Origin: an uncultured Anaerolineae bacterium
Lineage (GTDB): Bacteria; Chloroflexota; Anaerolineae; Anaerolineales; Villigracilaceae
Assembly (NCBI GenBank): GCA_903875215.1
Contig: CAIQVH010000016.1
Coordinates: forward strand, 124,001 to 188,000
Direction: 5' to 3'
Length of the DNA: 64,000 nt
Part shown: positions 43,887 through 51,695 of the stretch, in pieces
Layout: every line of letters begins with the position of its first letter
How positions within the stretch are numbered: the first letter of the stretch is position 1
The notes under the pieces: model-generated
Databases searched by the model: none
What the model was told of the DNA's origin: nothing
What the model saw: only the letters and a program-made list of their open reading frames with translations
Translations under genes and position numbers: made by a program

Positions 43887-45373
43887 GCACCTTCCCCGAA
43901 TATTCTCAGTATGATGGTCTCGGCCTGGCAGACCTGGTGCGCAAAAAAGAGATCAGCCCCTCCGAACTGGTCGAATCTGCCATTGAACGCATCGAGAAAT
44001 TCAACCCGGCGTTGAATGCCGTCATCCACAAGATGTACGACTCTGCCAGGGAGACCGCCAAAATGCCCCTGCCCGACGGGCCTTTTGCAGGCGTACCCAT
44101 GCTCCTCAAAGACCTGATCGCCACTGTGGCCGGCGTGCCCACCAGCAACGGCAACAAACTCTGGAAGAATCTCCCCGCCGGGCAGGATTCTGAACTGGTG
44201 CGGCGCTGGAAGAATGCTGGAGTGCTCCTCCTCGGCAAGACCAACACCCCCGAATTTGGCCTGACCCCCTACACCGAACCGCTTACCTTTGGCCCGACCC
44301 GCAACCCGTGGGACACCTCGCGCATCACCGGGGGTTCCAGCGGCGGTTCGGCGGCAGCCGTGGCGGCGCGCATGGTGCCGATCGCTTCCGGCGGAGATGG
44401 CGGCGGTTCGATCCGCATTCCGGCGGCGGCCTGTGGTTTGTTCGGGCTGAAGCCCACTCGCGGACGCACACCCACCGGCCCGGTGCTGGGGGAGGCCTGG
44501 CACGGATTCGCCATCGAACACGTACTGACACGCTCCGTGCGCGATTCGGCGGCCATGCTCAATGCCACCCAGGGTGCGGATATTGGCGCGCCCTACTTCG
44601 CGCCTCCCGCGGCAGACTATCTCGAAGCGGTGAAGCAGGCTCCGGGCCGGTTACGAATCGCTTTTTCGGGGCAGCCCATGCTCGGCAAAAAAGTCAGCGC
44701 CGAAGTGCTGACGGCGCTCGAGACAACGGTCAAATTATTGCAGGATTTGGGGCATGAAGTAGTGGAGGCCGCTCCTCGGCTGGATGGCGAAGCGTTTTCG
44801 CTGGCGTTTGTAACCATCCTGGCGGCGGAACTGCGCGCCGACATCAAAGAAGCGGCGCGCGTGGCCGGGAAAAAGATCTCGGTCAGCGATTTTGACCCTT
44901 CCAGCTTTGGGCTGGGGATGCTGGGCAAGGCTCTCAGCGCCGAAGACTACGCCAGCGCGGCGCGCTATTTACAGTCGTCGGCGCGTGAAATTTCGCGTTT
45001 CTTTGAAAGCTGTGATGTTTTGCTGACGCCCACGCTGGCGCAGCCGCCCGTGCCGGTGGGCGCGCTCCAGCCATCTGCCAGTGAAAAAACGCTGATCCAG
45101 CTGATTGGCAGTTTTGACGGCGGGAACTTGCTGAAAAGCCTCGGCATCATCAAGCCGCTGGCGGCTGCAACCTTCGAGTTTATTCCGTGGACGCCGGTCT
45201 TTAATGTCACCGGGCAGCCGGCCATGTCGGTGCCGCTGGCCTGGACGGAAAGCGGTCTGCCGGTTGGGATGCACTTTGTCGGGCGGTTTGGCGATGAAGC
45301 CACGCTTTTCCGTCTGGCCGGGCAGCTCGAGCAGGCTCAACCCTGGGCGCAGAAAACCCCGCCCGGATTTTAG
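43883..45373 (+). CDS. Amidase signature family enzyme
   Basis: A 496-aa hydrolase with the Ser-cisSer-Lys triad: K76 in [21 protein letters not shown] (about 150-161) with the cis-Ser, and nucleophile S176 in [13 protein letters not shown]. Related to GatA and aliphatic or peptide amidases; no gatB or gatC lies nearby, so a tRNA role is unlikely. ATG 43883 forms an ATGA overlap with the transporter stop; the open frame further upstream is antisense-like filler. Confidence 0.9.
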   Translation: MSTFPEYSQYDGLGLADLVRKKEISPSELVESAIERIEKFNPALNAVIHKMYDSARETAKMPLPDGPFAGVPMLLKDLIATVAGVPTSNGNKLWKNLPAGQDSELVRRWKNAGVLLLGKTNTPEFGLTPYTEPLTFGPTRNPWDTSRITGGSSGGSAAAVAARMVPIASGGDGGGSIRIPAAACGLFGLKPTRGRTPTGPVLGEAWHGFAIEHVLTRSVRDSAAMLNATQGADIGAPYFAPPAADYLEAVKQAPGRLRIAFSGQPMLGKKVSAEVLTALETTVKLLQDLGHEVVEAAPRLDGEAFSLAFVTILAAELRADIKEAARVAGKKISVSDFDPSSFGLGMLGKALSAEDYASAARYLQSSAREISRFFESCDVLLTPTLAQPPVPVGALQPSASEKTLIQLIGSFDGGNLLKSLGIIKPLAAATFEFIPWTPVFNVTGQPAMSVPLAWTESGLPVGMHFVGRFGDEATLFRLAGQLEQAQPWAQKTPPGF

Positions 45374-45459
45374 GATGTGCCGGGGCTGATATCTGCGGCA
45401 GCGCAACTTTTTGGAGTGGAATGCATCCAAACACATATTCCACTTTACCAGAGGACAGC

Positions 45460-45915
45460 ATGCCCAAGAAAACAACCCGCCGCCCCAGCCGCACTCCCGT
45501 TTCAACATTTTTCCGCCGCCCCGGCATCCAGATTGGCCTGGTGGCGCTGGTCGCCATCGTGATCGCGCTCCTCGTTCTGACGAGCGGCCAATCGTCCGGC
45601 GGTTTGCCCGCCGAAATTGACTCGGCCCGGGCCTACGACCTGTATCAGCAAAAAGGCGCCTTCTTTGTGGATGTGCGCGAACAGTCCGAATGGGATTCTT
45701 TTCACATTCCCGAAACCACGCTCATCCCGCTCGGTGAGCTGCCCAACCGCCTGAATGAAATCCCCCGAGATCAGCCGATCGTGGTAGTTTGCCGCAGTGG
45801 AAATCGCAGCGCTTCCGGCCGCGACATTTTGAAACAGGCTGGTTTCACCAACGTCACCAGCATGGCTGGCGGCGTGACGAATTGGAAGGCGCAAGGCTAT
45901 CCAATTCAGCCATAA
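45460..45915 (+). CDS. Membrane-anchored rhodanese-domain protein
   Basis: A 151-aa protein with one N-terminal span (about 23-43, IQIGLVALVAIVIALLVLT) and an external rhodanese domain (residues 60-150) with FVDVREQSEWDSFHIP and active-site loop VVVCRSGNRS. It likely handles sulfur transfer or persulfides outside the membrane. GAGGA (45451-45455) supports ATG 45460 over the open ATG at 45421. Confidence 0.88.
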   Translation: MPKKTTRRPSRTPVSTFFRRPGIQIGLVALVAIVIALLVLTSGQSSGGLPAEIDSARAYDLYQQKGAFFVDVREQSEWDSFHIPETTLIPLGELPNRLNEIPRDQPIVVVCRSGNRSASGRDILKQAGFTNVTSMAGGVTNWKAQGYPIQP

Positions 45916-45952
45916 AACGAAGCGGGCGGCCCATCGGCCGCCCGCTTCGTTT
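45915..45952. terminator. Strong bidirectional terminator
   Basis: Perfect 17-bp stem from 45915-45931 with 45936-45952, loop CATC, flanked by A-run and T-run. It separates converging rhodanese and SCO1 genes and overlaps the last codons of the latter. Confidence 0.92.
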
Positions 45953-46544
45953 ATTTTCGGATCAGCACTTTCAGATCATCCAGCATTTCATCTCCCGTCA
46001 GGCCGTAGGGCCAGACCATCACCAGGTTACCCTGGCGGTCGAGGATTTGCTGGCTGGCGGTGTGATCGACGGTGTAATAGCCGTTTTCATCGGGAGGATT
46101 GAGCTGATAATGAATGCCAAAAGCCTGCGTGGCGGTATCCATTTCGGCCTGGCTGCCGCCCAGGCCGATGAAGTCGGGGCGAAAAGCGCTCAGGTAAGCG
46201 GCAACCCGTTCGGGGGTATCCCGTTTCCAGTCGACTGCGATGAATAGTACCTGTACCTGGCTGGCAGATTCGCCCAGGCCATTCAACGCCTGGCGCAGCG
46301 CGGCCAATGTGGTCGGGCAGACATCCGGACAACCGGTATAGCCGAAGTAGAGTACCACGATTTTGCCGCGAAAATCTGTCAGCGAGACCGGCCCGCGGGT
46401 AGAAGTCAGGGTGAAATCGGGCATCGGCTTGGGCGGTTCGATCACCGAACCATGCAAAAGCGGGGGCAGGGTGTACTGGTAGAGCCCAATGCCGATCAGC
46501 AGTAGCCCGACGAGCACGGCGAACAGGATTTTCTGGCGATTCAT
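45951..46544 (-). CDS. SCO1/SenC-family copper protein
   Basis: A 197-aa membrane-anchored thioredoxin-fold protein. N-terminal span about 7-23; copper site C72-PDV-C76 in GYTGCPDVCPTTL and H161 in YYTVDHTAS. It delivers copper to the CuA centre of cytochrome c oxidase or controls its thiols. It lies 7 bp after the PCu(A)C gene in one operon, the usual partner for CuA assembly. The oxidase itself is not in this window. Confidence 0.93.
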   Translation of the reverse strand: MNRQKILFAVLVGLLLIGIGLYQYTLPPLLHGSVIEPPKPMPDFTLTSTRGPVSLTDFRGKIVVLYFGYTGCPDVCPTTLAALRQALNGLGESASQVQVLFIAVDWKRDTPERVAAYLSAFRPDFIGLGGSQAEMDTATQAFGIHYQLNPPDENGYYTVDHTASQQILDRQGNLVMVWPYGLTGDEMLDDLKVLIRK

Positions 46545-46551
46545 GCAACTC

Positions 46552-47004
46552 CTAGCGTTTCATTACCAGGGCCGAAACAGTGACCGGACCAGCTTTTTCA
46601 AATTGTAACGTAAGGGTGACCTTCTCACCAGCTTTCACTTCCTGCTTCAGATCCATCAACATGACGTGGTAGCTGCCGTGCTTGAGCTCCAGAATCTGCC
46701 CGGCGGGAATTTCGACAGCTTCGACTTGCTGCATTTTCATGGTATCACCGTCCATGATGGTTTCGTGCACCTGGGCCATGCCAGCCAACTCGCAGGTGGC
46801 GCCAACCAGACGGTCGGTTTCGGCGCCGGTGTTCTTGATTTGCATAAAGGCGCCGGTTGTTTCGCCGCTGCCTGCGGACATCATCACCGGATTGGAAATC
46901 TCAATCCCGTTTTGCGAGGTGACGGATTGGCCGCTCATGCCCATTGAACTGCACGCCGTCAGCAGGGCCAGCATCAGAAATGGAACCAGAAGCAGTTTTT
47001 TCAT
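46552..47004 (-). CDS. PCu(A)C-type copper chaperone lipoprotein
   Basis: A 150-aa protein with lipobox LLTAC (C18). The copper motif fits H-x10-M-x21-H-x-M exactly: H80, M91, H113, M115. Such proteins bind Cu(I) outside the membrane and load cytochrome oxidase together with SCO1, encoded directly downstream. Divergent from the HTH regulator, with a palindromic operator between. Confidence 0.92.
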   Translation of the reverse strand: MKKLLLVPFLMLALLTACSSMGMSGQSVTSQNGIEISNPVMMSAGSGETTGAFMQIKNTGAETDRLVGATCELAGMAQVHETIMDGDTMKMQQVEAVEIPAGQILELKHGSYHVMLMDLKQEVKAGEKVTLTLQFEKAGPVTVSALVMKR

Positions 47005-47037
47005 AAATTACTCCTTGACAAGTGGGAAGAATGTGAG

Positions 47038-47063
47038 AATATTTGATAAAATAATCAAATATT
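47038..47063. promoter_or_regulatory. Palindromic operator between copper operon and regulator
   Basis: Perfect 10-bp arms AATATTTGAT (47038-47047) and ATCAAATATT (47054-47063) with 6-bp centre. For the regulator, -35 TTGATA (47043-47048) and -10 TATTTT (47067-47072) with 18-bp spacer overlap the palindrome, so binding would repress. It is positioned to control both divergent units. Confidence 0.72.
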
Positions 47064-47095
47064 GCCTATTTTATCACAAACCAAGGAGGACGCAG

Positions 47096-47644
47096 ATGAA
47101 AAGCCCATCCCCCCGCCAGAGGGAAATCCTGGCTGTACTTAACCAAAAGGGCTTTGTGGCGGTGGAAGAAATCTGCCGGGTGGCGGATATTTCGCAGGCC
47201 AGCGCGTACCGTGAGATCCAGGCTCTGATTCGAATGGGGCTGGCGGTCAAAATCCCTGGTGGAATTGGCCAGGTGGAGCAGCCGCTTTCGGGTTGTTTGC
47301 AGTGCGGACGTGCGGCCAGTGCCCGGCTGGCTTTCTTCATCGAGCGCAAGGAGGCCGCGCAGCAGGTGGCTTGCTGCGCGCACTGCGGCCTGCTGGCGCT
47401 GGCGGAGGGGGCCGACGTCCAGAGCGCCATGACGAGCGATTTTCTGTACGGGGTTTTGCTGCCAGCCCGGCAGGCGTGGTATGTGTTGGATAGTTCCGTC
47501 AGCCCGTGTTGCCGCCCATCGGTGTTGTGTTTTTCGGATCAACGGTCAGCCGGGCAGTTTGCGCAGGGGTTTGGCGGCAGGGTGGTGGATTTTGCCGGGG
47601 CTGTGGCGGGTTTGCGGGCGTTGATGAATTTTTATCAGCCTTGA
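47096..47644 (+). CDS. HTH regulator with Cys-rich NosL-like domain
   Basis: A 182-aa protein. The N-terminal DeoR-like winged helix is SPRQREILAVLNQKGFVAVEEICRVADISQASAYREIQ (residues 4-42). A Cys-rich ribbon follows (C67-x2-C70, C93-C94-x2-C97). The C-terminus reads PARQAWYVLDSSVSPCCRPSVLCF with a Gly-rich end, resembling the copper-binding NosL fold. A metal-sensing repressor of the divergent SCO1/PCu(A)C operon is the natural reading. AAGGAGG supports ATG 47096 over the longer open frame. Confidence 0.7.
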   Translation: MKSPSPRQREILAVLNQKGFVAVEEICRVADISQASAYREIQALIRMGLAVKIPGGIGQVEQPLSGCLQCGRAASARLAFFIERKEAAQQVACCAHCGLLALAEGADVQSAMTSDFLYGVLLPARQAWYVLDSSVSPCCRPSVLCFSDQRSAGQFAQGFGGRVVDFAGAVAGLRALMNFYQP

Positions 47645-47735
47645 GCAGGGTCAATTTAACGGGTGCCTGGTTGCAGCCCGGCACGGAGCGGCTGGCCGGG
47701 GGCGGTTTGACCCTTAAACGAGCCGTTTCTCAGCC

Positions 47736-47778
47736 TTGACCCGTGTCCGTTTCCCCTCTATAATGAAAACGATTTTCA
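47736..47778 (+). promoter_or_regulatory. Promoter with Fur/Zur-like box
   Basis: TTGACC (47736-47741), 17-bp spacer, TATAAT (47759-47764). Directly overlapping the -10 end is TGAAAA-CGA-TTTTCA (47764-47778), a 15-bp palindrome of the Fur/Zur type placed to block the transcription start. Upstream 47645-47735 shows nothing else. Confidence 0.78.
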
Positions 47779-47792
47779 GTAAAGAGGATTTT

Positions 47793-48209
47793 ATGTTGGC
47801 AGAAACCTGGCTGAAAGCTTTGCAGGAACATGGCTACCGCCTGACGGATGCGCGCCGGGCGGTGGTGGAGATTGTGGCGCTGGCCTGGCGTGCGTTGACG
47901 CCGCTGGAAGTGTTTGACCAGGCGCGCGCGAAGTATCCTGAGCTGGGGCTGGTGACGGTTTATCGTACCCTGGAAAAGCTGGAGGAGCTGCACCTGATTC
48001 AGCGGGTGCATCAGCCGGAGGGCTGCCAGGCCTTCATCACGGCCAGCCAGGGGCACCAACACCTGTTGTTGTGTCAGAATTGTGGGCAGGTGATGTTCTT
48101 TGAGGGCGATGACCTGGATACGCTGCTGGCGAGTATTGCGGCGAAGACGGGCTACGCCATCCGTGAGCACTGGCTGCAGTTGTTCGGGTTGTGCCGGAAT
48201 TGTCAATAA
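47793..48209 (+). CDS. Fur-family metalloregulator (Zur-like)
   Basis: A 138-aa Fur-fold repressor. Winged helix GYRLTDARRAVVEIVA...ALTPLEVF...LGLVTVYRTLEKLEELHLI. Dimerisation domain GHQHLLLCQNCGQV with C94-x2-C97 and a second C134-x2-C137 forming the structural zinc site. The following ABC transporter genes are of the ZnuC/ZnuB or Mn type, so zinc (Zur) is favoured over iron. AGAGGA precedes ATG 47793; a box in its own promoter suggests autoregulation. Confidence 0.88.
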   Translation: MLAETWLKALQEHGYRLTDARRAVVEIVALAWRALTPLEVFDQARAKYPELGLVTVYRTLEKLEELHLIQRVHQPEGCQAFITASQGHQHLLLCQNCGQVMFFEGDDLDTLLASIAAKTGYAIREHWLQLFGLCRNCQ

Positions 48210-48225
48210 GTGCAAAGGAGTTTCC

Positions 48226-48411
48226 ATGTGCATGTTTTGTGCTGCCATCCCCGCGGCGGGCGCGCTGGGTGCGAAGTTGAATGCGGAACAGAAACGCAGG
48301 CGGGCGGCGGGTGAGAGGAAGAGTGAGAAGCCGATCGCGGCTGTTACGATGGGTGTGATTGTTTTACTGGCGGCTGGTTCGGTGGTGGTGCACACTGTGG
48401 TGACTTCGTGA
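48226..48411 (+). CDS. Small CxxC membrane protein (61 aa)
   Basis: Starts MCMFCAAIPAAGALGAKLN, with a CMFC pair at residues 2-5, a basic middle (EQKRRRAAGERKSEK) and one C-terminal membrane span (about 38-58). AAAGGAG lies five bases before ATG 48226, and the gene is wedged between the Fur-type regulator and the ABC ATPase in the same operon. No family was recognised; metal binding by the CxxC pair is inference. Confidence 0.68.
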   Translation: MCMFCAAIPAAGALGAKLNAEQKRRRAAGERKSEKPIAAVTMGVIVLLAAGSVVVHTVVTS

Positions 48412-48415
48412 GGGT

Positions 48416-49240
48416 ATGTTGACTCAAACTCCCCACCGGCTCGAAATCGAGAATATCAGTATTGCCTATGGCGAGAAAACGATCCTGAAAAATGTCAGTT
48501 TTCAGGTGCCGCATGGCGGGCGCGTGGCTGTCGTTGGCCCAAATGGTGCGGGGAAATCGACGTTGTTCAAGGCGCTGGTCGGGCTGCTGCCGTTTACCGG
48601 CGGGCAGATTCTGATCCATGGTTTGCCGCTTGGGCACCACCAGGATTGCGTGGCCTATATTCCCCAGCGCGAGGAAGTGGATTGGCGTTTCCCGGTGACG
48701 GTTCGCGATGTGGTTGCGATGGGACGTTATGGCAAGCAGGGCTGGTTTCGCCGCCTGGCGCGCGCCGACCGCGAGGCGGTGGATCGCAGCCTGGCGGAGA
48801 TGCAAATTTCCAATCTGGCGGGTGCCTCGATCAGCGATCTTTCGGGCGGGCAGCAGCAGCGTGTTTTCCTGGCGCGCGCCCTGGCGCAGGACCCGCACAT
48901 CCTGCTGATGGATGAACCTTTTACGGGCGTGGATTTGACCACGCAGGAGGCGACTTTTAACCTGCTCGATACTCTGCGCGCGCGGGAAGTGACGGCCATC
49001 ATCTCGACGCATGATCTTAACCTGGCAGCCACCCGCTTCGACCTGGTTTTGCTGCTCAACAAGGGCGTGGTCTCGTATGGCGAACCGCAGGAGGTTTTGA
49101 AGCAGGAAAATCTTAAGCGCGCTTTCGGTAGTTCGCTGTTGGTGACCGAAAACGGGGCGCTGCTGGTGGATGAGTGCTGCCCACCGGATGCAGATCATCC
49201 TCACGAACATCACACCGAAGCGGAGGAGTTGTATGATTGA
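48416..49240 (+). CDS. Metal ABC transporter ATP-binding protein
   Basis: A 274-aa ABC ATPase: Walker A GPNGAGKSTLFKAL, Q-loop IPQREEVDWRFPVTV, signature LSGGQQQR, Walker B ILLMDEPFTGVD and the H-loop STHD. The IPQREEVDW Q-loop is typical of Zn/Mn uptake ATPases (ZnuC/MntB/TroB). A His-rich tail (DADHPHEHHTEAEEL) may bind metal. Translationally coupled to the permease by an 8-bp overlap. Confidence 0.92.
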   Translation: MLTQTPHRLEIENISIAYGEKTILKNVSFQVPHGGRVAVVGPNGAGKSTLFKALVGLLPFTGGQILIHGLPLGHHQDCVAYIPQREEVDWRFPVTVRDVVAMGRYGKQGWFRRLARADREAVDRSLAEMQISNLAGASISDLSGGQQQRVFLARALAQDPHILLMDEPFTGVDLTTQEATFNLLDTLRAREVTAIISTHDLNLAATRFDLVLLLNKGVVSYGEPQEVLKQENLKRAFGSSLLVTENGALLVDECCPPDADHPHEHHTEAEELYD

Positions 49241-50048
49241 GTTTCTGCTCCAGCCGCTTACTTACGCTTTCATCCAGCGCGGCTTGCTGGCGGCGGTGAT
49301 TGTGGGGGTGTTGTGCGCGGTAATGGGCACGTATGTCGTTTTGCGCGGCATGGCGTTTCTTGGTGATGCGCTGGCGCACGCCATTCTGCCCGGCGTGGCG
49401 ATTGCCTACCTGGCTGGTGGTAATCTGCTGCTTGGCGCGCTGACAACGGCTATCCTGGTGGCATTGGGAATTGGTTATTTTTCACGGCAGGGCACGATCA
49501 AGGAAGATACTGCCATCGGAATCCTGTTTGCCGCGGCACTGGCGCTTGGCGTGGCCTTAATCTCCTCCATTCGCACCTACGCGGTTGATTTGAGTCACAT
49601 CTTGTTCGGTAACGTCTTGGGCGTATCCATTGCCGACCTGTGGCTGACCGCTGCTCTCGGGTTGCTGATCCTCGTCACCGTGGCGCTGCTGTACCGGCCA
49701 TTCCTGATCATCTCCTTTGACCCGGTCCTGGCGGCGACCATGCGCCTGCCTGCCGAATTATTGCGTAGCGTGATGCTGATTTTGCTCGCGCTGACAGTGG
49801 TTATTTCGCTTCAGACGGTCGGCGTTGGCCTGGCGGCGGCCATGCTTGTCACCCCGGCTGCGACAGCCTACCTGCTTACCCGCCGTCTGCTGCCGATGAT
49901 GCTGGTTTCGGCGTTGATCGGGGCATTCTCGTCGCTGGCCGGATTGTATCTCAGCTATTATCTCAACGTTGTTTCCGGCTCGGCCATCGTGCTGACGGCC
50001 ACAGCCATCTTTCTGGTCGTTTTTCTGCTCAAGCGCGGAAAAAGATAA
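49233..50048 (+). CDS. Metal ABC transporter permease (ZnuB/MntC family)
   Basis: A 271-aa permease with eight or nine helices of the ABC-3 family: FIQRGLLAAVIVGVLCAVMGTYVVLRGMAFLGDALAHAILPGVAI at the N-terminus and VGVGLAAAMLVTPAATAYLLT near 200. GGAGGAG supports ATG 49233. No substrate-binding lipoprotein (ZnuA type) follows in this window; two peptidase lipoproteins come next. Confidence 0.92.
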   Translation: MIEFLLQPLTYAFIQRGLLAAVIVGVLCAVMGTYVVLRGMAFLGDALAHAILPGVAIAYLAGGNLLLGALTTAILVALGIGYFSRQGTIKEDTAIGILFAAALALGVALISSIRTYAVDLSHILFGNVLGVSIADLWLTAALGLLILVTVALLYRPFLIISFDPVLAATMRLPAELLRSVMLILLALTVVISLQTVGVGLAAAMLVTPAATAYLLTRRLLPMMLVSALIGAFSSLAGLYLSYYLNVVSGSAIVLTATAIFLVVFLLKRGKR

Positions 50049-50069
50049 TCTTTCCGGCCAGGTTTCCCT

Positions 50070-51695
50070 GTGCAGCCAGACATGCCATCGTCCCGTCGCC
50101 GCTCCGCCGCCCTGCTCATTTTCCCGTGCCTGTTCCTGCTCGCGGCTTGTTTGTCTGCCTCCCCGGCCTCCACCTCCACCGACCCGCGCCAGGCGGGAGC
50201 CTATGTGCTGGTGACGGGCAATCCGCAGGCTTCGCCGACGCCATTCCAACCCTCGTCGCTGGCTGCGGCGCCGTTTCTGACGGCGCTGCCCACGCTGACG
50301 CTGACGGCTGCGCCGGTGCCCGCCGCCGCCACGTTGACCAGCGTTCCCCTGGCGGCCTCCCCGCTGCCGACTGATCTGCCGCTGCCGGTCGCCCCGCCGA
50401 TTTCCATCACCGCCGCAGACAAACCCAGCTACAGTCTGGCCGCCGTTATGGATTATGCCAATCATCTGGTGACGGTCAACGAAACCGTCATTTACCCCAA
50501 CCAGAGCGCGGAAGCGCTTCCCAGCCTGGTGTTGGCCGTCAATCCCAATCTGTGGAATGGGGTTTTCTTCTTGCAAAACCTGACGGTGAACGATGCCCCG
50601 GGTAATTACAGCCTGAATGGTCAGTGGCTGATCGTCAATTTTGCGACGGCGTTGCAGCCGGGAGCAGCCGTCAAACTCGGGATCAGCTATCAGCTGGTGT
50701 TGCCCTACAGCGCGGCAAAGTTTGAAAATTTTGGCTACACTTACCGGCAGGCCAATCTGATCGACTGGTATCCGTTCGTGGTGCCGTATGCCGGCGGCGG
50801 GGCCTGGATTCTACGCGATCCCTATCCCTATGGCGAAAATCTCGTCTACCCGCTGGCCGATTTTCAGGTGCGGCTTTCTTTTGTCGACCAGAGCCCGCCG
50901 GTGGTGGCCGCCTCGGCGCCTGCCATGCTGGAGAACGGCACGCTCGTTTACAACCTGCCCAACGCGCGCAATCTTACGCTGTCTGCCAGCCCCGATTACC
51001 TGCTGGGCAGCGCCGACGCGGGCGGCATCACAATCTACAATTATTATTTTGCCGAACACGCCACCGCCGCCGCGCAGGTGCTGGAACTGTCCCGTGAAGC
51101 CGTGCTGACGTACAGTCAGGTCTATGGCTCTTACCCTCACGCGGCGTTGAGTGTGGTCGAAACCGACTTGAACGACGGTCTTGAAACGGATGGGTTGTAC
51201 TTCCTGGCCGCCAACTTCTACGCCACCTATGATGGAACGGTGCGCAACAACCTTTCGCTCATTGCCGTCCATGAAACCGCCCACCAGTGGTGGTATGGCG
51301 CCGTCGCCAGCGACCAGGCCCTGGAACCCTGGCTCGATGAAGCCCTGTGCACTTACAGTGAGCGCATTTTTTACGAGAAAAATTACCCCGATTCCCTTAA
51401 CTGGTGGTGGAACTTCCGCATTTATTATTACAGCCCGAGCGGTTACGTCGACTCGCACCTGTATGACACCGGCACTTTCCGCGCCTACGTCAACGCTGTT
51501 TACTTTCAGGGCGCGAAATTCATCGAGGGCTTGCGCAGCCGGATTGGCGACAGCGCGTTTTTTGCTTTTCTGCAGGATTACTACGCCAGCAACCGCGGAC
51601 GCATCGTCAGCGGGAATGACTTTTTCGCCGCTGTCAGCGCTCATTCCAACGTCGACATCGGTGACCTGATTCGCACCTATTTTCTCTACCGATGA
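50070..51695 (+). CDS. M1-like zinc metallopeptidase lipoprotein (copy 1)
   Basis: A 541-aa exported protein. Lipobox LLAAC ends the signal, followed by a Pro/Ala/Thr-rich linker to about 120, a beta-sandwich region, and the gluzincin site HETAHQWW (H401, E402, H405) with the third ligand Glu 18 residues after in WLDEA. The exopeptidase GxMEN motif of classical M1 is replaced by LNDGLETDGLYFL. GTG 50070 is the start used; ATG 50082 is also possible. It overlaps copy 2 by 4 bp (ATGA). Confidence 0.83.
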   Translation: MQPDMPSSRRRSAALLIFPCLFLLAACLSASPASTSTDPRQAGAYVLVTGNPQASPTPFQPSSLAAAPFLTALPTLTLTAAPVPAAATLTSVPLAASPLPTDLPLPVAPPISITAADKPSYSLAAVMDYANHLVTVNETVIYPNQSAEALPSLVLAVNPNLWNGVFFLQNLTVNDAPGNYSLNGQWLIVNFATALQPGAAVKLGISYQLVLPYSAAKFENFGYTYRQANLIDWYPFVVPYAGGGAWILRDPYPYGENLVYPLADFQVRLSFVDQSPPVVAASAPAMLENGTLVYNLPNARNLTLSASPDYLLGSADAGGITIYNYYFAEHATAAAQVLELSREAVLTYSQVYGSYPHAALSVVETDLNDGLETDGLYFLAANFYATYDGTVRNNLSLIAVHETAHQWWYGAVASDQALEPWLDEALCTYSERIFYEKNYPDSLNWWWNFRIYYYSPSGYVDSHLYDTGTFRAYVNAVYFQGAKFIEGLRSRIGDSAFFAFLQDYYASNRGRIVSGNDFFAAVSAHSNVDIGDLIRTYFLYR

